Shown here piece by piece: positions 28,345 to 37,889 of a DNA stretch of 52,260 bases (positions within the stretch are counted from its first letter, which is position 1; each line of letters starts with the position of its first letter). Location of the stretch: positions 1 through 52,260 of the forward strand of contig JAPHSX010000044.1 in assembly GCA_026196575.1 (NCBI GenBank). The letters are read 5' to 3'. The notes beneath the pieces are model-generated. The model was not told the DNA's origin. It did not search any database and saw nothing but the letters and a program-made list of their open reading frames with translations. This DNA is from Gammaproteobacteria bacterium (GTDB taxonomy: Bacteria > Pseudomonadota > Gammaproteobacteria > Thiohalomonadales > Thiohalomonadaceae). The position numbers and the translations under genes were made by a program.

Positions 28345-28908
28345 ATGACCGACCACACCTCACTGCGCGACCATCTGCTCATTGCCATGCCGGCACTGAG
28401 CGATCCCCACTTCGACCACAGCGTCACCTATATTTGCGAGCACAGCGAGGAGGGGGCGATGGGCATCCTCATCAACCGCCAGCTAACGCTCACCATGGCC
28501 GAGGTGCTGGAGCAGATGAAGATCCAACCCAGCAGTAGCTTTGATACCACACTACAGGTGCATGAGGGTGGACCGGTACAAACAGAGCACGGCTTCGTGC
28601 TGCACACCCCGGTGGGCGCCTGGGAGTCGAGCCTGCAGGTCAATGAGGCCATCGCCCTCACCACCTCGCGCGACATCCTCACCGCCATCGCCCACGGCGA
28701 GGGACCACAACAGTACCTCATCGCCCTCGGCTACGCCGGCTGGGGACCGGGGCAGCTGGAGCGGGAGCTGAGCGACAACGCCTGGCTAAGCTGCCCGGCC
28801 GAGCCACGCCTCCTCTTCGATCTGCCGATAGAGGAGCGCTGGGCCGCTGCCGCCGCCCTGCTGGGGGTAGACCTCAACCTGCTCTCCAGTGAGGTCGGCC
28901 ACGCGTGA
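28345..28908 (+). CDS. yqgE: YqgE/AlgH family protein
   Basis: A 187-residue protein of the UPF0301 family: LRDHLLIAMPALSDPHFDHSVTYICEHSEEGAMGILINR at the N-terminus, VHEGGPVQTEHGFVLH in the middle and ALGYAGWGPGQLERELSDNAWL later. Its biochemical role is not established; in Pseudomonas AlgH has been linked to alginate regulation. Its stop overlaps the ruvX start by four bases, as in many gammaproteobacteria. Confidence 0.94.
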   Translation: MTDHTSLRDHLLIAMPALSDPHFDHSVTYICEHSEEGAMGILINRQLTLTMAEVLEQMKIQPSSSFDTTLQVHEGGPVQTEHGFVLHTPVGAWESSLQVNEAIALTTSRDILTAIAHGEGPQQYLIALGYAGWGPGQLERELSDNAWLSCPAEPRLLFDLPIEERWAAAAALLGVDLNLLSSEVGHA

Positions 28909-29333
28909 GTGGCAGGCCGCGCACCCTGCTCGGCTTCGACTTCGGCACCCGGCGTATCGGCGTGGCCGTCGGTCAGGAGCTGACCCGCACCGCCACTGCC
29001 CTCGTCACCCTCACCAGTCGTGATGGCGGCCCCGACTGGGCCGCCATCGGCCGCCTGATTGAGGAGTGGCAACCTGCCGCCCTGGTGGTGGGGCTGCCGC
29101 TCAATCTCGATGGCAGCGAGTCGGAGAGCAGCCGCCTGGCACGGCGCTTTGGTAATCGCCTCGCGGGCAGGTACAATCTGCCGGTATTTACCGTCGATGA
29201 GCGCCTCAGCTCCAGCGAAGCCGAGGCGCTGCTGGCCGAGCGGGGGCGCTTCGACAAGGCGGATATCGACAAACTGGCGGCGCAGCTCATCCTGCAAGGC
29301 TGGCTGGAAGCGAATAACGGAAAAGAGATATAG
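28905..29333 (+). CDS. ruvX: Putative pre-16S rRNA nuclease / Holliday junction resolvase RuvX (YqgF)
   Basis: The 142-residue RNase H-like protein starts at a GTG inside the yqgE stop (GTGA). It has GFDFGTRRIGVAVGQ, VVGLPLNLDGSES, TVDERLSSSEAEALL and the C-terminal DKLAAQLILQGWL. The family processes the 5' end of 16S rRNA and is essential in E. coli. yqgE-ruvX-pyrR-pyrB-pyrC' are tightly packed and probably co-transcribed. Confidence 0.95.
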   Translation: MSGRPRTLLGFDFGTRRIGVAVGQELTRTATALVTLTSRDGGPDWAAIGRLIEEWQPAALVVGLPLNLDGSESESSRLARRFGNRLAGRYNLPVFTVDERLSSSEAEALLAERGRFDKADIDKLAAQLILQGWLEANNGKEI

Positions 29334-29849
29334 ATGAGCCAACATGCCATAGCCGATGTCGATACCCTGCTGGAGGGGATGACGCAGCAACTACGCGACT
29401 ACCTGGCGGCCCGGCAGATCGAGGAGCCTGTGATGATCGGCATCCATACCGGCGGCGTCTGGGTCGCGCAGGAGCTGCACCGCCGCCTGGGCCTGCAGCA
29501 CCCGCTCGGCACCCTCGACATCAGCTTCTATCGCGACGACTTCTCACGCATCGGCATGCACCCCGAGGTCAAGCCCTCCAATCTCCCCTTCGAGGTGGAG
29601 GAGCGCGCCATCATCCTGGTCGATGACGTCCTGCAGTCCGGGCGTACCATCCGTGCCGCCCTCAACGAGATCTTCGACTACGGCCGCCCGGCACGGGTGA
29701 TCCTGGCGGTGTTGATCGAGCGCAGCGGCCACGAGCTGCCGATACGTGCCGACATCAAGGGCGCCTCGATGGCGCTGCACGCCGACGAGCAGGTCAAGCT
29801 CACCGGCCCCGACCCGATGCGCCTGAGTATCCAGAGCAGCCATGAATAG
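29334..29849 (+). CDS. pyrR: PyrR bifunctional regulator / uracil phosphoribosyltransferase
   Basis: The 171-residue protein has a type I phosphoribosyltransferase fold with the PRPP signature [18 protein letters not shown] near residues 93-110 and [13 protein letters not shown] early. In Bacillus PyrR binds pyr mRNA; in Gram-negatives it often serves as uracil phosphoribosyltransferase or regulator. I see no PyrR-type attenuator in the tight intergenic spaces here. It abuts ruvX with no gap and overlaps pyrB by eight bases. Confidence 0.93.
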   Translation: MSQHAIADVDTLLEGMTQQLRDYLAARQIEEPVMIGIHTGGVWVAQELHRRLGLQHPLGTLDISFYRDDFSRIGMHPEVKPSNLPFEVEERAIILVDDVLQSGRTIRAALNEIFDYGRPARVILAVLIERSGHELPIRADIKGASMALHADEQVKLTGPDPMRLSIQSSHE

Positions 29850-30828
29850 TCCCAGCCTGCAACTCGACACCAACGGCAAACTGCGCCACTTTCTCACCAT
29901 CGAGGGGCTGAGCCGCCAGCACCTCACCGAGATCCTCGACGTGGCGGAGTCCTTCGCCACCGTCGGCGACAAGAGCGTGAAGAAGGTTCCACTGCTGCGC
30001 GGCAAGACCATCATCAACCTCTTCTTCGAGACCAGCACCCGCACCCGCACCACCTTCGAGCTGGCGGCCAGCCGCCTCTCGGCCGATGTGCAGAGCATCA
30101 ACATCGCCACCTCCGCCACCAGCAAGGGGGAGAGCCTGCTCGACATGCTGCACAACCTGGAGGCGATGCACTGCGACATGTTCGTGGTGCGCCATGCCGA
30201 GAGCGGCGCCGCCCACTTTATCGCCCAGCATGTGGCCCCCCACGTCAGCGTGATCAACGCCGGGGACGGGCGCCACGCCCACCCCACCCAGGCGATGCTC
30301 GACATGTTCACCATCCGTCGGCACAAGGGCGATTTCGCTGCCCTCAAGGTGGCGATCGTTGGCGATGTACTCCACTCCCGGGTGGCGCGCTCGCAAATTC
30401 ACGCCCTCAACACCCTCGGCGTCGGCGAGCTGCGCATCGTCGGCCCCAAGACCCTGATCCCCACTACCTTCGGTGCCCTTGGCACCCACATCTTCCACGA
30501 CATGGCCCGAGGGCTGGAGGGGGTCGATGTGGTGATCATGCTACGGCTGCAAAAGGAGCGGATGCAGGGGGCACTCATCCCCAGCGAGGGAGAGTACTTC
30601 GCCCGCTACGGCCTCACCGAGGAGAAGCTGGCGCAAGCCAAGGCCGACGCCATCGTGATGCACCCCGGCCCCATTAACCGCGGCGTTGAGATCGCCTCCT
30701 CCGTGGCCGATGGCCCGCAGTCGGTGATCCTGGAGCAGGTGAGCAATGGCCTGGCGGTGCGCATGGCGGTGATGAGCATGGTGCTGGGGCGACAGGCCGA
30801 GGCCGCCCGCGCCGAGGAGTCGAAATGA
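29842..30828 (+). CDS. pyrB: Aspartate carbamoyltransferase catalytic subunit
   Basis: Makes N-carbamoyl-aspartate in pyrimidine synthesis. The 328-residue protein has the carbamoyl-phosphate motif [16 protein letters not shown] near residue 57, [12 protein letters not shown] near 146, and [12 protein letters not shown] late. No pyrI regulatory subunit gene follows; instead a dihydroorotase-like gene overlaps its end, the arrangement of class A ATCases such as that of Pseudomonas, where PyrB binds an inactive PyrC-like partner. Confidence 0.97.
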   Translation: MNSPSLQLDTNGKLRHFLTIEGLSRQHLTEILDVAESFATVGDKSVKKVPLLRGKTIINLFFETSTRTRTTFELAASRLSADVQSINIATSATSKGESLLDMLHNLEAMHCDMFVVRHAESGAAHFIAQHVAPHVSVINAGDGRHAHPTQAMLDMFTIRRHKGDFAALKVAIVGDVLHSRVARSQIHALNTLGVGELRIVGPKTLIPTTFGALGTHIFHDMARGLEGVDVVIMLRLQKERMQGALIPSEGEYFARYGLTEEKLAQAKADAIVMHPGPINRGVEIASSVADGPQSVILEQVSNGLAVRMAVMSMVLGRQAEAARAEESK

Positions 30829-32135
30829 ACATCATTATCCGTAACGGCCGCCTCATCGACCCGGCCAACCAGATCGATGCGCTACTGGATATCTACATCG
30901 CCGGGGGGCGTATCACCGCCCTCGGCCAGGCGCCGGAGGGGTTTGTCGCCACCGAGGAGCTGGAGGCGCGCGGCCACATCGTCTGTCCGGGCCTCATCGA
31001 CCTGCAGGCGCGCCTGCGCGAACCGGGGCAGAAGCACAAGGGGACTATCGCCAGCGAGAGCCGCGCCGCCGCCGCCGCCGGCATTACCACCCTCTGCTGC
31101 CCGCCCGATACCCAGCCGGTGATCGACACCCCGGCGGTGGCCGAACAGATCCGCCATCGTGCCGCCGAGGCGGGGCTAGCACGGGTGCTGCCCATCGGCG
31201 CCCTCACCCAGGGGCTGGAGGGGCAGCAATTAAGCTCGATGCAGGCACTGCAGAGTGCCGGCTGCATCGTCATGGGCAACGCCCGGCGCGCCATTGCCAA
31301 TACCCTGGTGCAGCGCCGCGCCCTGGAGTATGCCGCCACCCTGGGACTCACCGTCTTCTTCAACTCCGAAGACCCCTGGCTGGGGGCCGACGGCTGCGTC
31401 CACGAGGGGGCGCTGAGCACCCGCCTCGGACTTGCCGGCATTCCCGAGTGCGCCGAGGTGATCGCCGTCGGTCGTGACCTGATGCTGGTGGAACAGACCG
31501 GGGTACGCGCCCACTTCGGCCAGCTCTCCAGTGCCCGCGCGGTCGAGATGATCGCCACGGCTCGCGCCAGGGGGCTGCCGGTCAGCGCCGATGTGAGCGC
31601 CCACCAACTGTTCCTCACCGAGATGGATGTGGCGGAGTTTGACAGCCTCTGCCATGTGCGCCCGCCGCTGCGCAGCCAGCGCGACCGCGAGGGCCTGCGC
31701 GCCGCCCTCGCCGATGGCACCATTAGCGCCATCTGCTCCGACCATCAGCCCCACGATCGCGATGCCAAGCTGGCCCCCTTCGCCGCCACCGAGCCGGGGA
31801 TCAGCGCCCTGGAGACACTGTTGCCCCTCACCCTGCGGCTGGTGGAGGAGGGGGTGCTGGGGCTGGCCGATGCCATCGCCCGCCTCACCAGCGAACCGGC
31901 CGCCATCCTCGGCCTGGAGCTCGGCCAGCTGGGGATCGGCGCGCCGGCGGATCTCTGCATCTTCGATCCGACCCACCACTGGCAGCTCAGCGAGGCGCAG
32001 CTCCTCTCCCGTGGCAAGAACACCCCCTTCCTCGGCTGGGAGCTGAGCGGCAAGGTCCGTTACACCCTGCTGGAGGGACGCATCGTCCATCGGCCGACAG
32101 CGCAGATCAACAACCTCAACACGGAGCAGGCATGA
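30825..32135 (+). CDS. pyrC': Inactive dihydroorotase-like subunit of ATCase (PyrC')
   Basis: The 436-residue protein has the amidohydrolase fold of long-type dihydroorotase, but the first metal motif DxHxHxR reads D59-L-Q61-A-R63-L-R65, so both zinc-binding histidines are missing. The usual MPNTxP segment reads CPPDTQPV. The later CSDHQPHD segment is retained. It is therefore almost certainly not a dihydroorotase and instead supports the PyrB assembly, as shown for Pseudomonas. An active pyrC must exist elsewhere. It overlaps pyrB by four bases. Confidence 0.93.
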   Translation: MNIIIRNGRLIDPANQIDALLDIYIAGGRITALGQAPEGFVATEELEARGHIVCPGLIDLQARLREPGQKHKGTIASESRAAAAAGITTLCCPPDTQPVIDTPAVAEQIRHRAAEAGLARVLPIGALTQGLEGQQLSSMQALQSAGCIVMGNARRAIANTLVQRRALEYAATLGLTVFFNSEDPWLGADGCVHEGALSTRLGLAGIPECAEVIAVGRDLMLVEQTGVRAHFGQLSSARAVEMIATARARGLPVSADVSAHQLFLTEMDVAEFDSLCHVRPPLRSQRDREGLRAALADGTISAICSDHQPHDRDAKLAPFAATEPGISALETLLPLTLRLVEEGVLGLADAIARLTSEPAAILGLELGQLGIGAPADLCIFDPTHHWQLSEAQLLSRGKNTPFLGWELSGKVRYTLLEGRIVHRPTAQINNLNTEQA

Positions 32136-33007
32136 ACAAGGCACACCGCGACACCCTCTTTGTTGAAAACGCGGAGATCCTTTCGCACCAGTCGCATGCT
32201 GGCGATCAGTACCTGTTGCGGGTCAACGCACCGCAAATTGCCGCCAAGGCACTGCCCGGCAGCTTTGTCCATATCCGCTGCGACGAGAACCGCCCACTGC
32301 GCCGTCCCATCTCCATCATGCGTGTCGATGCCAGGGCGGGCTGGGTGGAGTTTCTCTACAAGGTGCTGGGTGAGGGGACCGCACTACTGGCACAGCGCCA
32401 GGCGGGCGAGAAGCTGAGCATCATGGGGCCCATCGGCAAACCCTTCATCGCCCACATGGCGCGACCCCGCCCCCTGCTCATCGGCGGGGGTGTAGGGATG
32501 CCGCCGATGCTCTTCCTGGCCGACTCCCTGCGCACGGTGAAGGGAGTCTACCACCCCTTCGTTATCCTCGGTTCCGAGGTGCCTTTCCCCTTCAAGGCGG
32601 TGCCCTCACAGATCATGGTGCCGGGAATGCCGGCCGAGGTGATCGCGGCCATGCCGCTGCTGGAGGATTGGAGCTTCGCCTCGCGCCTCGCCAGCCAGCA
32701 GGGCTATGCCGGTTGCTTCGAGGGGTATGTCACCGGGCTGGCACGCCACTGGCTCGATGCCCTGAGCGATGAACAGCGCGCCGAGGTGGAGATCTTCAGC
32801 TGTGGCCCGCACCCGATGCTGGAGGCCGTGGCCGCTCTGGCACGCGAGTACAATCTCCCCTGTCAGGTATCGATGGAGGAGTTCATGGCCTGCGGGGTGG
32901 GCGGCTGCGCCGGCTGCGTGGTCGAGGTGCAGACCAGCTCGGGGCCGGCGATGAAGCGGGTCTGCGTCGACGGCCCGGTCTTTGATGCGCGGGAGATCTT
33001 TAGCTGA
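32132..33007 (+). CDS. PyrK-like FAD/2Fe-2S electron-transfer subunit
   Basis: The 291-residue protein has a ferredoxin-reductase-type FAD domain (GSFVHIRCDENRPLRRPISIMRVD, with the RPISI flavin motif), an NAD domain (LLIGGGVGMPPMLFLAD and IFSCGPHPML) and a C-terminal iron-sulfur motif: Cys254-x4-Cys259-x2-Cys262-x15-Cys278. This is the layout of PyrK, the electron-transfer subunit of class 1B dihydroorotate dehydrogenase. No pyrD is adjacent. It overlaps pyrC' by four bases, so it belongs to the pyr operon. It may serve a PyrD encoded elsewhere or another acceptor. Confidence 0.88.
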   Translation: MNKAHRDTLFVENAEILSHQSHAGDQYLLRVNAPQIAAKALPGSFVHIRCDENRPLRRPISIMRVDARAGWVEFLYKVLGEGTALLAQRQAGEKLSIMGPIGKPFIAHMARPRPLLIGGGVGMPPMLFLADSLRTVKGVYHPFVILGSEVPFPFKAVPSQIMVPGMPAEVIAAMPLLEDWSFASRLASQQGYAGCFEGYVTGLARHWLDALSDEQRAEVEIFSCGPHPMLEAVAALAREYNLPCQVSMEEFMACGVGGCAGCVVEVQTSSGPAMKRVCVDGPVFDAREIFS

Positions 33008-33067
33008 CAGGGGGCTGGGGCACCAGCGCTGCCCCCTCGCGCCGCAACCGACGCCGTTAACCGGTTA

Positions 33068-33082
33068 TTAACAGCCTGTTAA
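33068..33082. repeat. Perfect 15-base palindrome at the pilU 3' end
   Basis: TTAACAGCCTGTTAA overlaps the pilU stop codon. Left of it lie a second GTTAAC and a GGGGGC/GCCCCC stem (33010-33036) after the PyrK-like gene. The region probably separates the two convergent transcripts, but no classical U-tract is present. Confidence 0.5.
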
Positions 33083-34230
33083 CGCATCCTGCCGAGATCG
33101 TCGGAGACACTATCCAGAGTGAGGCCGTCGAGGCTGGAACCCAGATCCTCCACGTTGTGCTCTTCGCCATCATCGCCCAGCTTGATCAGCATGCGCACCT
33201 CGTTGGCAGAGTCGGCGTTGCGCAGCGCATCCTCCTCGCTAATCAACCCCTCCCGGAACAGCTCGTACAATGCCTGGTCGAAGGTCTTCATCCCCGCCTC
33301 CCGCGACTTCTTCATCAGGCTCTTAATCTCATGCACCTCACCCTTGAGGATGAGGTCGGCCATCAGCGGGGTGTTGATCAGGATCTCGATGGCGGCACGG
33401 CGCCCCTGGCCATCCACGGTGGGGATGAGGCGTTGCGAGATCACCGCCTTGAGGTTGAGCGAGAGGTCCATCAGCAGTTGTGAGCGCCGCTCCTCGGGGA
33501 AGAAATTGATGATGCGATCCAGTGCCTGGTTGGAGTTATTGGCGTGCAGCGTCGCCAGACAGAGGTGACCGGTCTCGGCGAAGGCGATGGCGTGCTCCAT
33601 CGTCTCCGGGTGGCGAATCTCGCCAATGAGGATGACATCCGGCGCCTGGCGCAGGGTGTTGACCAGGGCATCGTCGAAGGTGCGGGTATCGATCCCCACC
33701 TCGCGCTGGGTGACGATGCACCCTTTGTGCTGATGCACATACTCGATCGGATCCTCAATGGTGATGATGTGGCCGTGGCTGTTGGTATTGCGGTAATCAA
33801 CCATCGAGGCGAGCGAGGTCGATTTACCGGTGCCGGTGCCACCCACGAAGAGGATGATGCCGCGCTTGGTCATCGCCAGATCTTTTAGCGAATCGGGCAG
33901 ATTGAGGTCGGTAAAGCTGGGGATCTTGGTCTCGATCTTGCGCAACACCATGCCGGCCTGATTGCGCTGCATAAAGACATTGACGCGAAAACGGCCAATG
34001 CCGGAACGGCTCAGGGCAAAATTGCACTCGTGGGTATTTTCAAACTCGGCGATTTGCGCCTCGTTCATAATACCGTAGACGATCTGCTTGGCCTGATCCG
34101 GGGTCAGGCTCCCCTTGGAGACCGGCATGATCTTGCCGTTAATCTTCATACTTGGTGGAATGCCGGCCGTGATAAACAGGTCGGAACCGTTCTTGTGCAC
34201 CATCAATTTAAGCAAGGAGTCAAAATCCAT
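33079..34230 (-). CDS. pilU: Type IV pilus retraction ATPase PilU
   Basis: A 383-residue secretion ATPase of the PilT family. It has Walker A GGTGTGKST at residues 130-138, the Asp box (IITIEDPIEYVHQHKGC), Walker B (DVILIGEIRHPETMEHAI) and the His box (GHLCLATLHANNSNQALDRI). The C-terminal tail of about 40 residues beyond the PilT end, rich in Asp and Glu, is typical of PilU. PilU helps PilT retract pili under load. It follows pilT by 33 bases. Confidence 0.95.
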   Translation of the reverse strand: MDFDSLLKLMVHKNGSDLFITAGIPPSMKINGKIMPVSKGSLTPDQAKQIVYGIMNEAQIAEFENTHECNFALSRSGIGRFRVNVFMQRNQAGMVLRKIETKIPSFTDLNLPDSLKDLAMTKRGIILFVGGTGTGKSTSLASMVDYRNTNSHGHIITIEDPIEYVHQHKGCIVTQREVGIDTRTFDDALVNTLRQAPDVILIGEIRHPETMEHAIAFAETGHLCLATLHANNSNQALDRIINFFPEERRSQLLMDLSLNLKAVISQRLIPTVDGQGRRAAIEILINTPLMADLILKGEVHEIKSLMKKSREAGMKTFDQALYELFREGLISEEDALRNADSANEVRMLIKLGDDGEEHNVEDLGSSLDGLTLDSVSDDLGRMR

Positions 34231-34263
34231 CCCCGTCTTCTCCTGCGCGATCGCCGCGTCTGA

Positions 34264-35301
34264 TTACATGAAATGATCTTTATTGGCGGCCTTGGAGCGC
34301 GCCTCCTGCTTGCTCACGAGCCCCTTCTCGACCAGCAGTTTCAGGTTCTGGTCCAGGGTCTGCATACCGTACTGCTGGCCGGTCTGGATTGCCGAGTACA
34401 TCTGCGCGATCTTGTTCTCGCGGATCAGGTTACGGATGGCGGGCATACCGATCATGATCTCATGCGCCGCCACCCGCCCCCCCCCCACCTTCTTCAACAG
34501 GGTCTGCGAGATAACGGCACGCAGCGACTCGGAGAGCATGGAGCGCACCATATCCTTCTCCGCCGCCGGGAAGACGTCGACGATACGGTCAATGGTCTTG
34601 GCCGCGGAGCTGGTGTGCAAGGTACCAAAGACCATGTGGCCGGTCTCCGCCGCCTCCAGCGCCAGACGGATGGTCTCCAGGTCGCGCATCTCGCCGACCA
34701 GGATGATGTCCGGATCCTCACGCAGTGCCGAGCGCAGCGCCTCGTTAAAGCCGAGGGTGTCACGGTGCACCTCGCGCTGGTTAATCAGGCACTTTTTCGA
34801 TTCATGGACAAATTCGATGGGATCCTCCATGGTGAGGATATGACCGTGGTGGTTCTCGTTGATGTAGTTGATCATCGCCGCCAGGGTGGTCGACTTGCCC
34901 GAACCGGTCGGCCCGGTGACCAGCGCCAGACCGCGCGGGGTGTCGGAGATCTCCTTAAAGATGGGCGGGCAGTTGAGCTCCTCCAGGGTCAGGATCTTCG
35001 AGGGGATGGTACGCAGCACCGCCCCGGCACCGCGATTGTGGTTGAAGGCGTTGACACGAAAACGCGCCAGCCCCTTGATCTCGAAGGAGAAGTCGGTCTC
35101 CATGTACTCCTCGTAATCCTTGCGCTGCTTGTCATTCATAATGTCGTAGATAAGACCATGCACCGTGGCTTGATCCATCGCCGGCACATTGATACGGCGC
35201 ACATCGCCGTCCACCCGAATCATCGGCGGCATCCCGGCAGAGAGATGAAGGTCGGAGGCCCCGTTTTTCACCCCAAAGGCCAACAGTTCCGTGATATCCA
35301 T
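34264..35301 (-). CDS. pilT: Type IV pilus retraction ATPase PilT
   Basis: A 345-residue hexameric ATPase that depolymerises the pilus. Walker A GPTGSGKST is at 130-138, the Asp box reads ILTMEDPIEFVHESKK, Walker B is DIILVGEMRDLETIRLAL, the His box is GHMVFGTLHTSSAAKTIDRI, and the C-terminal retraction motif AIRNLIRE is intact. It is divergent from yggS and first in the pilTU pair. With the Chp operon 8 kb away it indicates functional twitching motility. Confidence 0.97.
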   Translation of the reverse strand: MDITELLAFGVKNGASDLHLSAGMPPMIRVDGDVRRINVPAMDQATVHGLIYDIMNDKQRKDYEEYMETDFSFEIKGLARFRVNAFNHNRGAGAVLRTIPSKILTLEELNCPPIFKEISDTPRGLALVTGPTGSGKSTTLAAMINYINENHHGHILTMEDPIEFVHESKKCLINQREVHRDTLGFNEALRSALREDPDIILVGEMRDLETIRLALEAAETGHMVFGTLHTSSAAKTIDRIVDVFPAAEKDMVRSMLSESLRAVISQTLLKKVGGGRVAAHEIMIGMPAIRNLIRENKIAQMYSAIQTGQQYGMQTLDQNLKLLVEKGLVSKQEARSKAANKDHFM

Positions 35302-35379
35302 TGACTATGTCCTCAGTTTCTTCGCTACACTATTTATCAATAAATCCGCCCCAACAAGGATAAGGTATAACGTCCGGCC

Positions 35380-36096
35380 ATGAGAGACAACTCAAGCACG
35401 CCAGAAGAGCGGCTGCGGCAGGTGCAACGGCAGATTGACCAGGCACTGGCGCAAAATCGACGCCCTGCCGGTGCCGCCGCCCTGCTGGCCGTGAGCAAGA
35501 CACGTCCCGCCAGCGACATCCTCGCCCTCTACCGTGCGGGGCAGCGCCGTTTTGGCGAAAATTATCTGCAGGAGGCGCTGGGCAAGATGGCCCTGCTCGA
35601 CGGCTATGAGATCGAGTGGCACTTCATCGGCCCCATCCAGTCCAACAAGAGCCGCGACATCGCCAGCCACTTCAGCTGGGTGCATAGCGTGGAGCGCCTC
35701 AAGATCGCCCGGCGTCTGAGCGAACAGCGCCCCGACGGCCTGCCGCCGCTCAATATCTGCCTGCAGGTCAATGTCAGTGGCGAGGCCAGCAAGTCGGGCT
35801 GCCGCCTCGATGAACTGCCACGGCTTGCGGCGCAGGTGGCCACACTGCCACGCCTCAGGCTGCGCGGACTGATGGCCATCCCGGCCCCCAGCGACGACCC
35901 CACCGCCCAGCGCCGCCCCTTTCGCACCCTGCGCGAGGCGCTGGAGCAGTTGCGCGGCGACGGCCTGGCGCTCGATACCCTGTCGATGGGGATGTCCGCC
36001 GACCTTGACGCCGCCATCGCCGAGGGGGCGACGCTGGTGCGCATCGGCACCGCACTGTTCGGGTCGCGCCCCGCAAAAGGCGATTTGCTACCATAA
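35380..36096 (+). CDS. yggS: YggS family PLP-homeostasis protein
   Basis: The 238-residue protein is a single alanine-racemase-like TIM barrel that binds pyridoxal phosphate (AALLAVSKTRPASDI with the PLP lysine near residue 36; FGENYLQEALGKM; WHFIGPIQSNKSRDI; LSMGMSADLDAAIAEGATLVRIGTALFG). It keeps the PLP pool and amino-acid pools in balance. yggS-proC-yggT-yggU is a conserved run. Confidence 0.95.
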   Translation: MRDNSSTPEERLRQVQRQIDQALAQNRRPAGAAALLAVSKTRPASDILALYRAGQRRFGENYLQEALGKMALLDGYEIEWHFIGPIQSNKSRDIASHFSWVHSVERLKIARRLSEQRPDGLPPLNICLQVNVSGEASKSGCRLDELPRLAAQVATLPRLRLRGLMAIPAPSDDPTAQRRPFRTLREALEQLRGDGLALDTLSMGMSADLDAAIAEGATLVRIGTALFGSRPAKGDLLP

Positions 36097-36161
36097 GTGC
36101 TTTGATATCGGGTAATCTACAAAACGCCTCCCTTTGCACAAAGAACCACTGGAACAACGCT

Positions 36162-36989
36162 ATGCAACACACCAAGATCGGTTTTATCGGTGGCGGCAAT
36201 ATGGCCGCCAGTCTCATCGGCGGCCTCATCGCCGACGGCACCACCCCCTCGCAAATCCGTGTGGCCGACCCGGTCACGGAGCGCGCCCGGTCGCTGCAAC
36301 AACAGTTCGCCATCCAGCTTGCCGCCAGCAACACAGCGCTGGTGGCGGAGTCGGATGTGGTGGTGCTGGCGGTCAAACCGCAGGTACTGCGCGAGGTCTG
36401 CCAGCAGATCGCCGCGGCGGCAGCGGACAAACACCCCCTCATCATCTCGGTGGCGGCGGGGATCCGCATCGGCGACATTGACCGCTGGCTGGGCGATGAC
36501 AACGCCATCGTACGCACCATGCCCAACACCCCAGCGCTGGTGCAGTGCGGCGCCACCGCGCTCTACGCCAACGGCCGTGTCGATGGGCGGCAACGGGAGA
36601 TCGCCGAGCGCATCATGCGCGCCGTGGGGCTGACCCAATGGCTGGAGAACGAGCCGTTGATGGATGCGGTGACCGCCCTCTCCGGCAGCGGCCCCGCCTA
36701 TCTCTTTCTGGTGATCGAGGCGCTGGAACAGGCCGGCTGCAAGCTGGGACTAAGCGCCGAGAGCAGCCGCGTGCTGGCACTGCAGACCGCCTTCGGCGCG
36801 GCCAAGATGGCGCTGGAGAGCAGCGAGTCGAGCGAGGAGCTGCGCCGCCGCGTCACCTCCCCCGGCGGTACCACCGAACGGGCCATCGGCGTGCTGGAGG
36901 AGGGCGACCTGCGCGGCCTGTTCGAGCGTGCCCTGACTGCGGCCCGCGACCGCGCCCAGGAGCTGGCCGAAGAGCTGGGCAACGCATGA
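36162..36989 (+). CDS. proC: Pyrroline-5-carboxylate reductase
   Basis: Last step of proline synthesis. The 275-residue protein has GFIGGGNMAASLIGGL at the N-terminus, VLAVKPQVL near residue 66, RTMPNTPALV near 118 and the signature SGSGPAYLFLVIEAL, then LRRRVTSPGGTTERAIGVLE. The ATG at 36162 (MQHTKIGFIGGG) is chosen over an upstream in-frame start that adds 20 unrelated residues. Its stop overlaps yggT by four bases (ATGA). Confidence 0.96.
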   Translation: MQHTKIGFIGGGNMAASLIGGLIADGTTPSQIRVADPVTERARSLQQQFAIQLAASNTALVAESDVVVLAVKPQVLREVCQQIAAAAADKHPLIISVAAGIRIGDIDRWLGDDNAIVRTMPNTPALVQCGATALYANGRVDGRQREIAERIMRAVGLTQWLENEPLMDAVTALSGSGPAYLFLVIEALEQAGCKLGLSAESSRVLALQTAFGAAKMALESSESSEELRRRVTSPGGTTERAIGVLEEGDLRGLFERALTAARDRAQELAEELGNA

Positions 36990-37561
36990 TGTCCGGCAAC
37001 TACCTCATGCACCCGCTGGAGTTCCTCATCAACACCCTGTTCGGCCTCTACATCCTGGTGGTGATGGTGCGCTTTCTGCTGCAGTGGGTACGCGCCGATT
37101 TCTACAACCCGGTATCGCAATTCATCGTCCGCGTCACTACCCCCGCGTTGCGCCCGCTGCGCCGCGTGATCCCCGGCTGGGGTGGCATCGACTTCGCCGC
37201 GGTGGTGCTGATGTTGCTGCTGCAGCTGCTCTCTCTCACCCTGATTCTGCTGTTGCGCGGCCAGGGGGTGCCTCTCCTCACCCTGCTCTTCTGGTCGCTC
37301 GCCGAGCTGGTGACGCTGGCCATCAACATCTACATCGGGGCCATTCTCATCCAGGCAATCATCAGCTGGATCAACCCCGGCACCTACAATCCGGTGATCT
37401 CGCTGCTGCACGCCCTCACCACGCCGCTGTTACGACCGGCGCGTCGCCTGCTGCCGCCCATCTCCGGCCTCGATCTATCGCCCCTTCTGGTGCTGATCGC
37501 ACTACAGCTGCTGAAGATGCTCGCCATTCCGCCGCTGATGATGCTTGCCGGCCTGCGTTAA
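36986..37561 (+). CDS. yggT: YggT family membrane protein
   Basis: The 191-residue protein has two YggT repeats, each starting with a membrane helix (LINTLFGLYILVVMVRFLLQW and LAINIYIGAILIQAIISWINP), followed by the family phrase NPV-SQ or NPVISLLHALTTPLLRP. The family has been linked to osmotic tolerance and cell-envelope organisation; its precise function is not established. The start shares bases with the proC stop; a second ATG three bases on is equally possible. Confidence 0.93.
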   Translation: MMSGNYLMHPLEFLINTLFGLYILVVMVRFLLQWVRADFYNPVSQFIVRVTTPALRPLRRVIPGWGGIDFAAVVLMLLLQLLSLTLILLLRGQGVPLLTLLFWSLAELVTLAINIYIGAILIQAIISWINPGTYNPVISLLHALTTPLLRPARRLLPPISGLDLSPLLVLIALQLLKMLAIPPLMMLAGLR

Positions 37562-37571
37562 CCACGAGACG

Positions 37572-37886
37572 ATGGCAGGACACTACCAATGGCAGGGGGG
37601 GCGGCTGATACTGCATCTACGGGTGCAGCCGCGCGCCAGCCGTGATGAAATTGTCGGCCCGCATGGCGGCGATGCCCTCAAGGTACGCATCACCGCGCCG
37701 CCGGTAGAGGGCCAGGCCAACGCCCACCTCATCCGTTTTCTGGCCAAGGCCTTCGGTGTCTCCCGCTCACAGGTGCGGCTGCTGGGCGGCGACACCAGCC
37801 GCGGCAAGCGCCTCAGCATCGATTCGCCCCGGGAACTGCCAACCAGTGCCGGGATCACCCAGGACGCCGGGGCGGAGGGGAAATAG
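37572..37886 (+). CDS. yggU: YggU/DUF167 family protein
   Basis: The 104-residue protein matches the small UPF0235 family: LHLRVQPRASRDEIVG, LKVRITAPPVEGQANAHLIRFLAKAFGV and VRLLGGDTSRGKRLSI. The function is unknown. The ATG at 37572 (MAGHYQWQGG) fits the family length; an in-frame start at 37545 would overlap yggT. It is the last gene of the yggS-proC-yggT-yggU run. Confidence 0.92.
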   Translation: MAGHYQWQGGRLILHLRVQPRASRDEIVGPHGGDALKVRITAPPVEGQANAHLIRFLAKAFGVSRSQVRLLGGDTSRGKRLSIDSPRELPTSAGITQDAGAEGK

Positions 37887-37889
37887 CGC

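Noticed and set aside
30825-32135. Active dihydroorotase
   Set aside because: Both metal-binding histidines of the DxHxHxR motif are replaced, so catalytic activity is not supported.
35358-35369. ATAAGGTATAAC before yggS resembling a cbb half-site
   Set aside because: Only one half matches and there is no inverted partner; probably chance.
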